DNA of 64,000 bases from Nitrospirota bacterium (GTDB lineage Bacteria; Nitrospinota_A; UBA7883), in NCBI GenBank assembly GCA_024275315.1, contig JAJRZK010000009.1, forward strand, positions 81,001-145,000, given 5' to 3'. Below, piece after piece: positions 1 to 10,200 of this stretch. The first letter of the stretch is position 1, and each line of letters begins with the position of its first letter. The position numbers and the translations under genes were made by a program. The notes beneath the pieces were generated by a model. The model saw only the letters and a program-made list of their open reading frames with translations, did not search any database and had not been told where the DNA came from.

Positions 1-351
1 GGCCTGATGTACCTTATCCAGGAGCGGCAGCTAAAATCGAAGCATATCGGGGGCTGGTACCACAGGCTTCCGTCGCTGGATATACTAGATAACGTAAACC
101 GTACGGGGCTGATATTCGGATTTCCCATGCTCACGATAGGCGCCATGGCCGCAGGGGTATGGTCATCCCAGAATTACGGTACAATTGTAGAATTTAAATT
201 GTCGAACACGTTGCTCCTTTTGGGCTGGTTGGTCTACGCTGTCGTCAGCGTCGGCCGTTTTCGCTTCGGGTGGCGGGGGCGCAGGGCCGCGACACTGGGG
301 ATCGCCGGTTTTGGTATAGTGGCGGCGGCTTTGCTGGTGCATATAAGTTGA
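1..351 (+). CDS. Cytochrome c assembly protein, CcsA/HemX type (3' part only)
   Basis: C-terminal 116 residues of an integral membrane protein whose start lies left of the window. The visible part has a basic loop (QERQLK), the HRLPSLDILD stretch typical of CcsA/HemX-type proteins, and three hydrophobic segments. Family members either handle haem for cytochrome c assembly (CcsA/ResC) or modulate glutamyl-tRNA reductase (HemX). Its stop lies 4 bases before hemA, the usual hemX-hemA arrangement, so haem-linked function is likely. Which of the two roles applies cannot be decided from the fragment. Confidence 0.75.
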   Translation, partial: GLMYLIQERQLKSKHIGGWYHRLPSLDILDNVNRTGLIFGFPMLTIGAMAAGVWSSQNYGTIVEFKLSNTLLLLGWLVYAVVSVGRFRFGWRGRRAATLGIAGFGIVAAALLVHIS

Positions 352-355
352 TAAA

Positions 356-1624
356 ATGAATTTAATAGTATTTGGCGTAAACCATAAAACAGCCCCTGTA
401 GAAATCAGGGAAAAGCTTTCCATATCCGACAAGCTGGTCAAGGAGCATCTGCGTATGCTCAACAGCCACGCTCCTGACATTCACGAAAAGGTCATCCTGT
501 CCACATGCAACAGGACTGAAATATACGCCAGGGTCTCTGATGTGAAAAAGGGAGTGGAATCGCTGAAGCGGTTTCTTTGCAACTACCACGAGATAGAAGC
601 GGACACGCTGAAAAAATATACATACCTGCTGGTGCTCGAAGAGGCGGTGGAGCATCTTTTCAAGGTGGCCGCCTCCCTCGACTCGATGATAGTGGGAGAG
701 CCGCAGATCCTCGGTCAGGTGAAAGTGGCGTACAAGGCCGCGCGGGAGCTGGAATCCACCGGAACGGTGCTCAACCGTCTGTTCGAGCAGAGTTTTACCG
801 TGGCCAAACGTGTTAGAAGCGAGACCGGCATAGCGGAAAACGCGGTTTCCATCTCATACGCCGCGGTGGAGCTGGCCAAGAAAATTTTCGGCGATCTCGA
901 AAATAAAACGGTGTTGCTCATTGGCGCCGGGGAAATGATAGAGCTTGCGGCGCGTCATCTCGTCTCCCAGGGTGTGGAGACGATTCTCGTCTCCAACCGG
1001 ACCTACGAAAGAGCTGTGGATCTGGCGACAGAGTTTAACGGCGAGGCCGTAAAGTTCGACAAACTGCATGATGAGCTGAAGCGATGCGATATCGTCATAA
1101 GCTCCACCGGCGCGCCACATTTCGTGGTGCGCAAGGATTTGGCTGTAAAAGTCATAGCCGAACGAAATAACCGGCCCATGTTCTTTATTGACATAGCTGT
1201 GCCTCGTGACATAGAACCGTCCGTCAACGATATCGACAACTGCTACCTTTATGATATCGACGATCTTCGCAACGTTGTGGAGGCCAACCTCGTAGAACGC
1301 GCCCGCGAGGCGAAAAGTGCGGAGGAAATTGTAGTCAGCGAAGTGTCGCAGTTTTTCATATGGCTTGACCATCTGGAAGTGGCTCCGGCTATTGTGTCGC
1401 TACGGAGACATGTGGAGTCTATCCGGCGTAAAGAGCTGGACAAGACCCTGCGCAGGCTGGAAGGCGTCTCTGAAAAGGACAAGGAGCTTATAGAAAAAAT
1501 GACCGTCTCGATGATCAACAAGGTGATCCACGCGCCTGTGGTGAACCTGAAGAAAAAAGCGGAAACCGAAGAGGGACACACATACCTCAAGGCCCTGCGG
1601 TACCTGTTCGGCCTTAAGGATTAA
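356..1624 (+). CDS. hemA: Glutamyl-tRNA reductase
   Basis: 422 residues, full family length. HemA reduces glutamyl-tRNA(Glu) to glutamate-1-semialdehyde with NADPH, the first step of C5-pathway tetrapyrrole synthesis in the cytoplasm. The N-terminus MNLIVFGVNHKTAPVEIRE and the STCNRTE motif with the catalytic cysteine (near residue 50) are diagnostic. The SMIVGEPQILGQVK segment, the nucleotide-binding GAGEM motif (around 190) and a C-terminal dimerisation helix region follow. It begins 4 bases after the HemX/CcsA-like gene and precedes hemC, so the three form a haem operon. No hemD or hemB is in the window. Confidence 0.97.
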   Translation: MNLIVFGVNHKTAPVEIREKLSISDKLVKEHLRMLNSHAPDIHEKVILSTCNRTEIYARVSDVKKGVESLKRFLCNYHEIEADTLKKYTYLLVLEEAVEHLFKVAASLDSMIVGEPQILGQVKVAYKAARELESTGTVLNRLFEQSFTVAKRVRSETGIAENAVSISYAAVELAKKIFGDLENKTVLLIGAGEMIELAARHLVSQGVETILVSNRTYERAVDLATEFNGEAVKFDKLHDELKRCDIVISSTGAPHFVVRKDLAVKVIAERNNRPMFFIDIAVPRDIEPSVNDIDNCYLYDIDDLRNVVEANLVERAREAKSAEEIVVSEVSQFFIWLDHLEVAPAIVSLRRHVESIRRKELDKTLRRLEGVSEKDKELIEKMTVSMINKVIHAPVVNLKKKAETEEGHTYLKALRYLFGLKD

Positions 1625-1689
1625 CCACCCTTTGCGCAGGCTCGGCGCCGGGTTCGCCAATCTTTTATTATCTTGGGAGATTTTGTCAG

Positions 1690-2613
1690 TTGGGAATTAT
1701 TCATATCGGAACAAGGGGCAGTCCGCTGGCGCTGTGGCAGGCCAACTGGGTGCGGGACAGGATTGAAAAAAACAACCGGGACGTATCCGTATCCATAAAG
1801 GTTATCCAAACAAAGGGAGACAAGATCCTCGACACGCCGCTTGCCATGGTCGGCGGCAAGGGGCTTTTCGTCAAGGAGATCGAAACAGAGCTGATCTCGG
1901 GCGGGGTGGACATCGCCGTGCACTCCATGAAAGATGTCCCTACCGTACTGCCGGATAAGCTGGAGATATCCGTCGTCTGCAAACGCGAGGACCCCAGGGA
2001 CGCCCTCATAGCGCAAAAAGCCGAATCGTTCGACCGGTTGCCTCATGGGGCGAAGTTGGGGACATCTTCACTTCGAAGATCGACGCAGATATTGAACAAA
2101 AGACCTGACATAAAAATAGTCCCGCTTAGAGGGAATATCGGTACGCGTATACGCAAGCTTACCGAGGAGAATCTGGACGCCATCATGCTGGCCGCGGCCG
2201 GACTCAAACGGATGGAGCAGGACAATCTGGTGACCCAATACCTGAGCGTCGAGGAATCGCTTCCCGCTGTCGCCCAAGGCGCCCTTGGAATAGAAACCAG
2301 AAAGGGAGACGACGCGACCCTGAGCCTCATAGGATTTCTTAACCATGATGAAACACGGATCGCCATTGAATCGGAAAGGGCCGCTCTTACCAGGCTGGAG
2401 GGGGGATGCCAGGTGCCCATCGCTGCGCACGCCGAGGTGACAAGGGGCATTGTCCGCCTGGATGGGCTTGTGGGCGCGGTGGACGGATCGGTGTTGTACA
2501 GGGACAAAATGGAAGCCCCCATCGGCGAGCACAAAAAACTTGGCGTCGAACTGGCCGAACGTCTGCTTCAAATGGGCGCCGGGGAAATACTAAAAGAAGC
2601 GTACGGGAATTGA
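1690..2613 (+). CDS. hemC: Porphobilinogen deaminase (hydroxymethylbilane synthase)
   Basis: 307 residues. Joins four porphobilinogen units into hydroxymethylbilane. The N-terminus IGTRGSPLALWQANWV, the TKGDKILD and KGLFVKEIE segments, the SLRR substrate-binding arginines and the GGCQVPIAAHAE segment carrying the dipyrromethane-cofactor cysteine are all present. The start codon is TTG at 1690; it gives the usual N-terminus and no better ATG exists. Follows hemA by 65 bases. The stop overlaps the next gene's TTG start in a TTGA junction, which suggests translational coupling. Confidence 0.96.
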   Translation: MGIIHIGTRGSPLALWQANWVRDRIEKNNRDVSVSIKVIQTKGDKILDTPLAMVGGKGLFVKEIETELISGGVDIAVHSMKDVPTVLPDKLEISVVCKREDPRDALIAQKAESFDRLPHGAKLGTSSLRRSTQILNKRPDIKIVPLRGNIGTRIRKLTEENLDAIMLAAAGLKRMEQDNLVTQYLSVEESLPAVAQGALGIETRKGDDATLSLIGFLNHDETRIAIESERAALTRLEGGCQVPIAAHAEVTRGIVRLDGLVGAVDGSVLYRDKMEAPIGEHKKLGVELAERLLQMGAGEILKEAYGN

Positions 2614-3191
2614 AAGTATCCGAGCTTGTCCGGCGCGCCAGGAGCGTCCGAAGATTCCACCAGGACAGAAAAGTTCCCTGCGATACATTAAAGGATCTGG
2701 TGGACCTGGCCAGGCTTTCGGCCTCCGCTTCCAACCTTCAGCCGTTAAAATATCTCCTATCGTGTGATCCCGATAACAATCGCCTGGTTTTCCCCTGCCT
2801 CGGATGGGCGGGATACCTGGCAAACTGGCATGGCCCGGCGGAAGGTGAACGGCCGGCGGCGTATATAGTCGCGCTGGGTGACACAACCATTTCGCAAAGT
2901 TTTGACCGTGATTTGGGAATCGCCGTCCAAAGCGTAATGCTTGGAGCGACGGAGAAAAAGCTGAGTGGCTGTATCATAGGCTCGGTCAACCGGGAAGACC
3001 TGCAAGAAGCGCTGAATATCCCTAAGCGGTTCGAGATACTTGTCGTGATCGCCATGGGTTACCCGAAGGAAAAGGTAATACTTGAATCCGTGGGGTCTGA
3101 CGGAAACGTCAGGTATTGGCGGGACGACGATGGGAATCACCATGTGCCAAAACGCCGGCTTGAGGATATTATCGTCACCACATCCCCCTAA
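2610..3191 (+). CDS. Nitroreductase-family flavoprotein
   Basis: 193 residues from a TTG start that overlaps the hemC stop (TTGA). The reading frame stays open further upstream, but that part lies inside hemC and is unlikely to be translated. The RRSVRRF-like start (ARSVRRFHQD), the ASASNLQP segment that contacts FMN phosphate, and the late GYPKEKV motif identify an FMN-dependent nitroreductase fold. Family members reduce nitro compounds, quinones or flavins, or cleave flavin (BluB). The long tail (RYWRDDDGNHHVPKR) matches a subgroup of small uncharacterised nitroreductases. Position in a haem operon hints at a redox role, but the substrate is unknown. Confidence 0.8.
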   Translation: MKVSELVRRARSVRRFHQDRKVPCDTLKDLVDLARLSASASNLQPLKYLLSCDPDNNRLVFPCLGWAGYLANWHGPAEGERPAAYIVALGDTTISQSFDRDLGIAVQSVMLGATEKKLSGCIIGSVNREDLQEALNIPKRFEILVVIAMGYPKEKVILESVGSDGNVRYWRDDDGNHHVPKRRLEDIIVTTSP

Positions 3192-3257
3192 CCCCCGCAA
3201 GACCGGTTATTTACCTCCCCGGGTGTCACAATGTTTCCTTTCGGTGATGATTACAAT

Positions 3258-3284
3258 TTGCAATCCACCGGCAAGTGGTATACT
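3258..3284 (+). promoter_or_regulatory. Possible sigma-70 promoter before the ATP-grasp gene
   Basis: A TATACT -10 box (3279-3284) has a TTGCAA -35-like box (3258-3263) upstream with a short 15-base spacer. It lies in the 125-base gap between the nitroreductase and the ATP-grasp gene, 33 bases before the latter. The spacer is shorter than ideal, so support is modest. Confidence 0.3.
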
Positions 3285-3316
3285 CGATAGCAAACAGACT
3301 TTGAGCCGCTTTTGAA

Positions 3317-4468
3317 ATGATCCATTGTTCAACGCGAAAACCGATCCTTTTGATAGGGGCCAACATCCGTTTCCTTGCGGAGAACGCCGTCCGGCACGGT
3401 CATAACGTGTCTACCATCGATTATTACGGCGATACGGACACACAAAAACTCTGCCCCAACAAATCATCGCTTCGTGACGGGGACGGCCAGTTCAGCCTGA
3501 TGTCGCTGGTCGACCTGGCCCGTGGCGTTGACAACTGCGCAGTAGTGTTCGGTCCCGGATTTGAAAACGATTCGGAGGCGAGGTCAAACCTGAAAAAGAT
3601 CGGCCCTGTTTTTGGGTGCGATGATGAGTCAATCCGAATGGTCAGAAACCCCGACGAGCTTTCCAAAGCGGCCGCTTCATGGGATTTTGGATATCCCGGG
3701 CACAGGACGACCAGGCCGGAGCCAACCGGGGCTGTGCGTTGGCTGGTCAAACCATTGGCCGGTATGGGCGGGGAAGGCGTACACTTTTTAGATGATATGG
3801 GCTCCGACATACCCAACGTATATTACCAGGAGTTTGTGGAGGGGTTGCCATCTTCGGCCGCGGTTGTCTCCAACGGGTCGGACGCGGCGGTGCTGGGCGT
3901 AATGACACAGATCGTGGGGGACAAATCTTTCGGCGCCTCCGGGTTCCGGTTTGTGGGAAATGTTTTTCCACACCCGTTTTCTGATGAAATCCACAAAGAT
4001 GTCACCGCCATAGCGGAATCACTTACGCTGGAGTTCAGTCTCAGGGGGTTGTGGAGTTTTGATTTCATTTACCATCAGCAACTGAGCCTGGTAGAAGTAA
4101 ATCCACGTCTATCGGCTGGCATGGGGCTTTTGGGCGTTGTAACTATGAACGACCTTCTGGGAATGCACATGGACGGGGTGACCCGGACCAAGTCATCGCT
4201 GATAATCGACCCTGGCTCCAGCGATGGATACCATGCTCACGCAAGGGTTTTCGCCGAGAAGGACGGAGTCTTTTCCGGAGCGAAACTGTGGAAAGAAAGG
4301 GGAGCGAGGGATATCCCCCATGATGGTGACGTTATAGTGGCAGGCTCGCCGATCCTCACCATTTCGGAGTTTGGCCTGAGTTACAGGGAGGTTATGTCCC
4401 GTCTGAAGGATAAAGCCAAAACAGTCCAGACAAGCCTTTGTGAAAAGAAAACGCTGGTGTCGATATAG
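3317..4468 (+). CDS. ATP-grasp ligase-like protein
   Basis: 383 residues, no signal peptide. An N-terminal Rossmann-like part (PILLIGANIRFLAENAVRHG) is followed by an ATP-grasp core: WLVKPLAGMGGEGVHF (nucleotide-binding lysine and glycine-rich loop, about 138-153), YYQEFVEG (about 170), and the Mg-binding end LVEVNPRLSAGMG (about 257). ATP-grasp enzymes join a carboxylate to an amine or thiol through an acyl-phosphate. The overall plan resembles the ATP-grasp proteins found with tetrahydromethanopterin/C1 genes (MfnD-like), but the substrate cannot be read from sequence. The alcohol dehydrogenase gene follows 15 bases after its stop, so the two are probably cotranscribed. Confidence 0.75.
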   Translation: MIHCSTRKPILLIGANIRFLAENAVRHGHNVSTIDYYGDTDTQKLCPNKSSLRDGDGQFSLMSLVDLARGVDNCAVVFGPGFENDSEARSNLKKIGPVFGCDDESIRMVRNPDELSKAAASWDFGYPGHRTTRPEPTGAVRWLVKPLAGMGGEGVHFLDDMGSDIPNVYYQEFVEGLPSSAAVVSNGSDAAVLGVMTQIVGDKSFGASGFRFVGNVFPHPFSDEIHKDVTAIAESLTLEFSLRGLWSFDFIYHQQLSLVEVNPRLSAGMGLLGVVTMNDLLGMHMDGVTRTKSSLIIDPGSSDGYHAHARVFAEKDGVFSGAKLWKERGARDIPHDGDVIVAGSPILTISEFGLSYREVMSRLKDKAKTVQTSLCEKKTLVSI

Positions 4469-4483
4469 CATGCTCGTGTGATC

Positions 4484-5653
4484 ATGAAAAATTTCGTTTT
4501 CCATAACACTACAAAAGTCATTTTCGGCAAGGGCCAGGTGGAAACCGTGGGTGAACAGGTCGCGGCCATAGGGGGGAAAATCCTGCTGGTCACCGGTGAG
4601 GTCAGTGTAAAAAAAACCGGCCTGCTTGATCGTGTAAAAGAGAAGATGACGATGGCCGGAGTCGAATTTGTGGAACTTTCCGGGATAAAGCCGAACCCGG
4701 AGATCGATTCTGTCCGTCGTGGCGCGGCCATATGCAAGGAGTCGGGGGTAGACGCGGTACTCGCGTTGGGCGGCGGCAGTGTGATAGACGCATCGAAGGT
4801 CATGGCCGCGGGGGCTGTGTATGATGGCGATCCATGGGATTTTTTTGAAAAAAAAATCAAACCCGCAAACCCACTCCCGGTGGGTGTTGTTTTGACGATT
4901 TCCGCCACCGGGTCCGAAGCGAACGGTAACGCGGTGGTAACCAATCCCGCCGTTGCGCAAAAGCGGGCCATGTACCACCCCCTGTGGTATCCAAGATTTT
5001 CCATCCTGGACCCCGAGTTGACATACACGGTACCCGCCGATCAGACCGCTTTTGGCGCGGTGGACATTCTGTCTCATGTGTTCGAGCAATATTTTCACGA
5101 TGTCGACGGGACCGATTTGCAAGACGGCTTCGCCGAAACTATCATGCGCTCGGTTATACAGGGCGCAAAAACCGCGCTGGATGACCCGGACGATTACGGG
5201 TCCCGCGCCAATTTAATGTGGGGCTCCACCCTGGCGCTAAATGGCGTTATTGGAGCTGGCGCGCAGGGAGACTGGACATGTCACATGCTGGGGCATGAGC
5301 TGTCCGCCAAGTACGGCTTGTCTCATGGAGCGGCTCTTGCCGTGGTTTTCCCCGGATGGATGAAATTCATGGCTGAAAGGAAAACCTCCCGGTTCGTAAA
5401 ATTCGCCAAAGCCGTATGGAACGTCGACCCGAAGGGGAAAAACGAACTGCAAACCGCGCTGGAAGGAATAGAGGCGACTGTTCGCTTTTTCAGAGACACT
5501 TTAAAGGTCGGAGTGACCTTGGAGGACTACGGAATCGGCGGTGAGAAAATTGAACTGATGGCGGACGCTGTAATCGCGCACAAGGGGGTCGACGCTTTGG
5601 GCGGATTGAAAAGAAACGACCTGATCGCGATCTACAAATCCGCTATGGGATAG
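4484..5653 (+). CDS. Iron-containing alcohol dehydrogenase (BdhA/YqhD type)
   Basis: 389 residues from the ATG at 4484; an in-frame GTG two codons earlier is less likely, as family members begin MxNFxFxN. Group III metal-dependent alcohol dehydrogenase oxidising or reducing aldehyde/alcohol pairs with NAD(P)H. Visible are the dinucleotide-binding ALGGGSVIDASK (about 96-107), TISATGSEAN (about 143), and the metal ligands in AVDILSHVFEQ (Asp and His) and CHMLGHELSAKYGLSHG (two His). Close to butanol dehydrogenase and YqhD. Paired with the upstream ATP-grasp gene. Substrate unknown; aldehyde detoxification or C1/C2 metabolism are possible. Confidence 0.88.
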   Translation: MKNFVFHNTTKVIFGKGQVETVGEQVAAIGGKILLVTGEVSVKKTGLLDRVKEKMTMAGVEFVELSGIKPNPEIDSVRRGAAICKESGVDAVLALGGGSVIDASKVMAAGAVYDGDPWDFFEKKIKPANPLPVGVVLTISATGSEANGNAVVTNPAVAQKRAMYHPLWYPRFSILDPELTYTVPADQTAFGAVDILSHVFEQYFHDVDGTDLQDGFAETIMRSVIQGAKTALDDPDDYGSRANLMWGSTLALNGVIGAGAQGDWTCHMLGHELSAKYGLSHGAALAVVFPGWMKFMAERKTSRFVKFAKAVWNVDPKGKNELQTALEGIEATVRFFRDTLKVGVTLEDYGIGGEKIELMADAVIAHKGVDALGGLKRNDLIAIYKSAMG

Positions 5654-5666
5654 AGCATAGGAGCCG

Positions 5667-6755
5667 TTACTGATTGTCTGTCAGGAGCATATATAACCCT
5701 ATCATGGCGAAAACCGAGTGCGCCCCATACGCGGAAAGGGTCGGCGGAAGCCTGCCTGCCTCTCCAAACGCCAGGCTTGTCGAGAACGAAAACCAGAACC
5801 CGACCCCGATTATGACGGAAATGCTGATCCCGACCATAATCCCCCCGCCCCTGCTGGACCTGGCGCCCAGCGGTATGGCCAGAAGCGGCATCACCAGGCT
5901 GATGAGGGGAAAACCGATTTTCGAATGCATTTTCACGATATACTTGGTGGCGTCGTATCCTTTTGATTTAATGTCATGGATGTAGGTTCGTATCTGATCC
6001 AGGTTCATCTCATCAGGATCGAGCTGTACCTTGGTCAAATCCGCGATGGGCACCGCGCTTTTTGGAAGCGTTTTCTCCTTGTAATATTTTTCCGTGAATT
6101 TCCCGCCTTCTGAAAATGTCCGCTCCAGGTAGTCCGAAAGAATCCACTTGCCATCGGCGTAGCGGCCCTTGCTGGCGTTTACCCGGCTGACAATGTGAGT
6201 TTTGCTTTTGTCGAACCTGAATATGGACAGCTCCCGCAAAACGCCCTTTTTCGTGTCTATGTGGCCAATGTTCCAGATGTCTCCATCGTCCGCCTTGTAC
6301 CAGAACTTGTCGTTGCTGAAAAGCCCTTTCCTGGGTTGTTTTTTAATCTCGTCATAGTAAATCCTGTTGGTCTCTTTTGCGGCGAGATGGAACAGGTATT
6401 CGCTGTCCAAAAATGACAGGACACTGATGGCGCCAGCGGCTAAGATGATGGGCATGGCTATGCGCAACAGGCTCACACCCGCCGATTTCATGGCCACCAG
6501 CTCGCTGAAACGTGACATGGAGCTTATCGTCAACACCGACGCGAGCAACACGCAGATTGGTGTCACATGGAAAAGACCCATGGGAACCTTGAACAGCATG
6601 AATCTGAAAATCATGTCGAACGTGGCCTTGAACTTGAAAAAGTATCCAGCCATGTCGATAAACGAGACCATCTCGTAGAACGCGATCATCACTATCATGG
6701 ACAGGAGAAATACTCTGAAAAACTCTGTCAGGATATACCGGTCGAAAGTTTTCAT
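5667..6755 (-). CDS. lptG: LPS export ABC transporter permease LptG
   Basis: 362 residues, YjgP/YjgQ family. LptG with LptF and LptB forms the inner-membrane motor that extracts lipopolysaccharide and passes it to the LptC-LptA bridge. N-terminal MKTFDRYILTEFF is typical of LptF/G; helices lie at about 15-35, 55-80 and 100-120; a periplasmic beta-jellyroll domain spans about 130-260; three more helices end the protein (LISLVMPLLAIPLGAR onwards). The start overlaps the GIY-YIG stop by one base (TAATG), so translation is probably coupled. No lptF is visible here; LptF versus LptG is inferred from overall resemblance. Confidence 0.88.
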   Translation of the reverse strand: MKTFDRYILTEFFRVFLLSMIVMIAFYEMVSFIDMAGYFFKFKATFDMIFRFMLFKVPMGLFHVTPICVLLASVLTISSMSRFSELVAMKSAGVSLLRIAMPIILAAGAISVLSFLDSEYLFHLAAKETNRIYYDEIKKQPRKGLFSNDKFWYKADDGDIWNIGHIDTKKGVLRELSIFRFDKSKTHIVSRVNASKGRYADGKWILSDYLERTFSEGGKFTEKYYKEKTLPKSAVPIADLTKVQLDPDEMNLDQIRTYIHDIKSKGYDATKYIVKMHSKIGFPLISLVMPLLAIPLGARSSRGGGIMVGISISVIIGVGFWFSFSTSLAFGEAGRLPPTLSAYGAHSVFAMIGLYMLLTDNQ

Positions 6756-7255
6756 TAAACCCGACCTCCCCCGTAGTGTCGGAGTTTTGGATCGCTCCGG
6801 CCGGGTTTGTGTGACAGCGCATATTCCATGATTCGCAACTTGTCTATTGTTTCTAAGGTGGCGCTAATTTTTTCCGGCTTTTGGCGGGTGAATATCAGGT
6901 GACCGCGGCATCGGCAGTCCGAAGAGCCGAACCCCTCGTGGGTTAGAAAGCCTCCAACGGCTTTCATCACATTATTCGCCAGCGAACATTCGTCCGTTTC
7001 GCCCGAATAAGTTACATACCCGACCCACCGGGACACCTTGCGCAGATAATCGATGTGCCATCTTGATGGCTTGCGCGGTTTTGCGTGTCTGCCGATCCTT
7101 TTTGAAAGAGACCTGCGCGCGCTCCCGACATAAAGGTATACCCCGGGCTCAAAACCTAGAACACCCAAAGCCCCTACCCTGACACGTGTTGGTTTGCCAA
7201 GGGAAATGATGATTATGTACAGGCCAGAATCGGCCACATCAGTATTCGCATCCAT
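6755..7255 (-). CDS. GIY-YIG domain protein, DUF123 type
   Basis: 166 residues. The core reads SGLYIIIISL ... PGVYLYVGSARRSLSKRIGRHAK, matching the compact GIY-YIG nuclease fold of the DUF123 subgroup, in which the canonical GIY and YIG triplets are altered. KPSRWHIDYL and the cysteine-rich ECSL...GFGSSDCRCRGHLI segment are also typical of that subgroup. It is probably a nuclease or a nucleic-acid-binding protein acting in the cytoplasm; no substrate is established. It sits between the AsmA-like gene (5-base gap) and lptG (one-base overlap), an odd partner for two envelope genes. Confidence 0.8.
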   Translation of the reverse strand: MDANTDVADSGLYIIIISLGKPTRVRVGALGVLGFEPGVYLYVGSARRSLSKRIGRHAKPRKPSRWHIDYLRKVSRWVGYVTYSGETDECSLANNVMKAVGGFLTHEGFGSSDCRCRGHLIFTRQKPEKISATLETIDKLRIMEYALSHKPGRSDPKLRHYGGGRV

Positions 7256-7260
7256 GACGA

Positions 7261-10200
7261 TTACCTTAACGACATCTGCCCATCGTTATCAACCCTTAAA
7301 CGTGAAGCCGCGACCAACCGCATCACCTCGGTCATGGATGAAAGCTTGCGAAGATATGCGCGAATGGCCTCAAAATTCACCAGGCTATGGATGGGAAGCC
7401 GTTTTATTACAGGCATGGTCACTATTTGCCCGCCGATCAAAAGGTCATACTCAACGTCAATACTCAGGGTGAGTGCGCCGTGACGGGCTATCAAATCGAC
7501 CCGAACGGGTTTGGCGTATTTCAGCGCCACCCTGGCGTTCATGACAGAAGGCGAGCTTTCTTGCGGGTCGAGGAATTTTAATATCCTGTCCAGCGCTTTC
7601 GGACCGATTCGTGATATGTGCACGGCCATTTCGATCCTGGATATATCGATTTCCTCCCTGGTCTCCCCGGGTTCAAGCGATATCTCCATTGTGACATCTC
7701 CGTCCACCTGGCTCTCTTTCTGGCTGAGACCAAGATCACGGTGCAAAAGCGCGGCCAGGTCGATCCCCGAAAAGACCTCCGTCATACGCATGGTGTAGGC
7801 TTCCGGCTCCCCTTTTATACGCGCAGACCCCGTGATCACGCCTCCGGCAAGGGCGCCCTTGAAATAATCGACACCAAACCTGTTTTCCTTGAATCTCAAA
7901 TCAAATTTCGTGTCACTTAGGGTGAACGGTCCTGCATTAATAAAGTCCGCCGCCAAATTTTCCTTGTGGGCGGACTGGCCTCTCAAATCCTCGAAAAACG
8001 TAGTGTCCCGGACGCCCTGGCTACCACCGGATCGAGTATTGATGATTCCCTCGTTTTTATCTCCTTCACCGACGTAGGCGATAGTCTTTGAAAACGGGAA
8101 TACCCCATTGAGACCCTCGATCAACCGCTTTTGGCCGAGCCTGACAGACAGCTCCTTGAACTCGCCCCGCCCCACTACACTGAACCCTGTTCCCGGGTTT
8201 GACCGCATGGTGGCGACTCCCTCAACGCTTCCGGAAAGAAGGGCATCGGAAAAAAACCGCCTGCTCTTGTCCAGAGACAACGCGGAATAATTCTCCAGAT
8301 CGATATCAAGTCCGGTCAAAACCTGGACCGGGTTTTCAAAAAGCTTTTTCATACCGCCTGGATCAACCCCCCCGACGGAGCCGGAAAGCCACTGGACAAA
8401 CCCAAGCTCGCTGATATCGAACACGAACCGGTCGATATACAAAATATCGCGGTCCTCCAGGCGTATGTTGAACTCCAGGTTCGGGTCAATTATGGAATCC
8501 GCGAATACATCCTTTACGAGAGCCTGCCCGGCCCATGCGCTTACATCTGCGGACAACCTCTCTTTGGATAGCGCGGCGTGAATATCGATATCCATTTCGC
8601 TGGTTACGATTTTCCCGTCATCGTACGACACGCCACCATCGGTAAGCCCGATCGAGGTCTCCAGATCGAATCCGGGCGGATATGACATGTTCGAAAATTT
8701 TTCCGGCCATATGCCGTGACCTTTCAGATAACCGGCAAGGACACCGTGGGCGGACTTTATCTTGAGTGATTTTTTCAAACCCGGAGGGATCATGGCGAAG
8801 AAAAATCCCACGTCAATCCTGTCGGAAGTCATTTTAATGTCAAATTGCCTGGTCCCGGCTTCGACCGATCCTGAGCCTTCCATGGAGGCCGATTCTCCCA
8901 GATCCAGGCTGGCCGATTCTATGTTGTATATACCCTTGCCGATGTCGAACTCCCCGACCAGGCCAAAAGAGGCGCGCGTCGGTTCGGATGTCCCGTTTTT
9001 TCCCGGGTAGAGCATGATTTTATCGATATCAGAATTAATATTTGTTTTAATCACCCCGTCCAAGGTGGACGCCGCAAGCATAGACGCGTCCAGTGTAAAC
9101 CGCTCGACACGTCCCGCGCCCGGGATATCCGCGCCGGATGATTCCGCTTTCAGGTTTGCGCTAATTCCGGACAACTTAAACTCCGGCCCTACGTGAGCCG
9201 TCATATCCATGGTTATGTCCGTCGATTCAAGCCGCCCCTCGCCGTTTTCCAATTCCCCGCGCACCCCATGGGCGCTGACCCTCGCTTTTGCTTCCAGGTT
9301 CGTATTTCTCCATCCCTCTCCAGCGGCGCCTTCCACGGAAAAATGAATATCCATCCTGGTCTCGGCAGGCTCCGGCGTGAAAATTTTTGTGACACCTGTT
9401 TTTTCCAGCAGGCTGAACGGAACCGTCGCGTCGCCTTCTATACGAAGCTTTTTCCTGCCAAAATCCTCCGCCGATCCGAATATCGTGGCCCTCGATCCGC
9501 CTGGAAGGGTGACATCGGCTTTTATCCAGTTTATATCCCCCACCCCCACAACCAGGTTTGAGCTTATCGTGGCGTTAAGAGCGGCTCCGTCGATTGTCCT
9601 CTCGCCTTTTTGCGCCTGACCAACGGACGCTGAAACATAAATCCTGGGAAATTTCGTATCGAGCAGCTTCAGCTCAATATCGGCGTTCAAGTTTTTGAAG
9701 GAATAATCACCAGCGTTGACAGATGGCAGTTTCAGTTTCGCCAGAACCTTCCCGCCCGGTTTTACGCCGGTTATTCCCGCTCTGTCCACATGAAAACTGA
9801 TTTCCGCGCCGGAACCCGTGACATCGTCTCTAAACGCATATTCCAACAACCTGACGATCCCCTTGCCAGACACCATATGTTCGGATTTTGACTCTTCGTC
9901 CGCGAAGACGCCATGAAACTCCAGGGGACCAAAGTATACCAGGCCCGTTGCGCGCATATCCTTCAGCGCAGGAACCATGGCCATTTTGTCCGCCGTAAAA
10001 CGAAACTTGTCGAGCCTCGCCTTATATTCCCAACCCTTTTTTTTCCTTTTCAACTCGGAAACCATCTCCATCGTCGGCTCACCATACGCCGTGACAGCTA
10101 TCGTGGAATAGATATCAAGCCCCTTACCGCGGCTCACGAAGTTTTCCATCGTGATATCTATCTTGCCCGGCTTGATTCCGTAAGGTGACTTGGCAGAGGC

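Noticed and set aside
4193..5122. Long open frame (about 309 codons) on the minus strand across the ATP-grasp and alcohol dehydrogenase genes.
   Set aside because: Both genes on the plus strand are clearly real, and the antisense protein is rich in His, Arg and Pro with no recognisable motif. It is a shadow of the codon bias.
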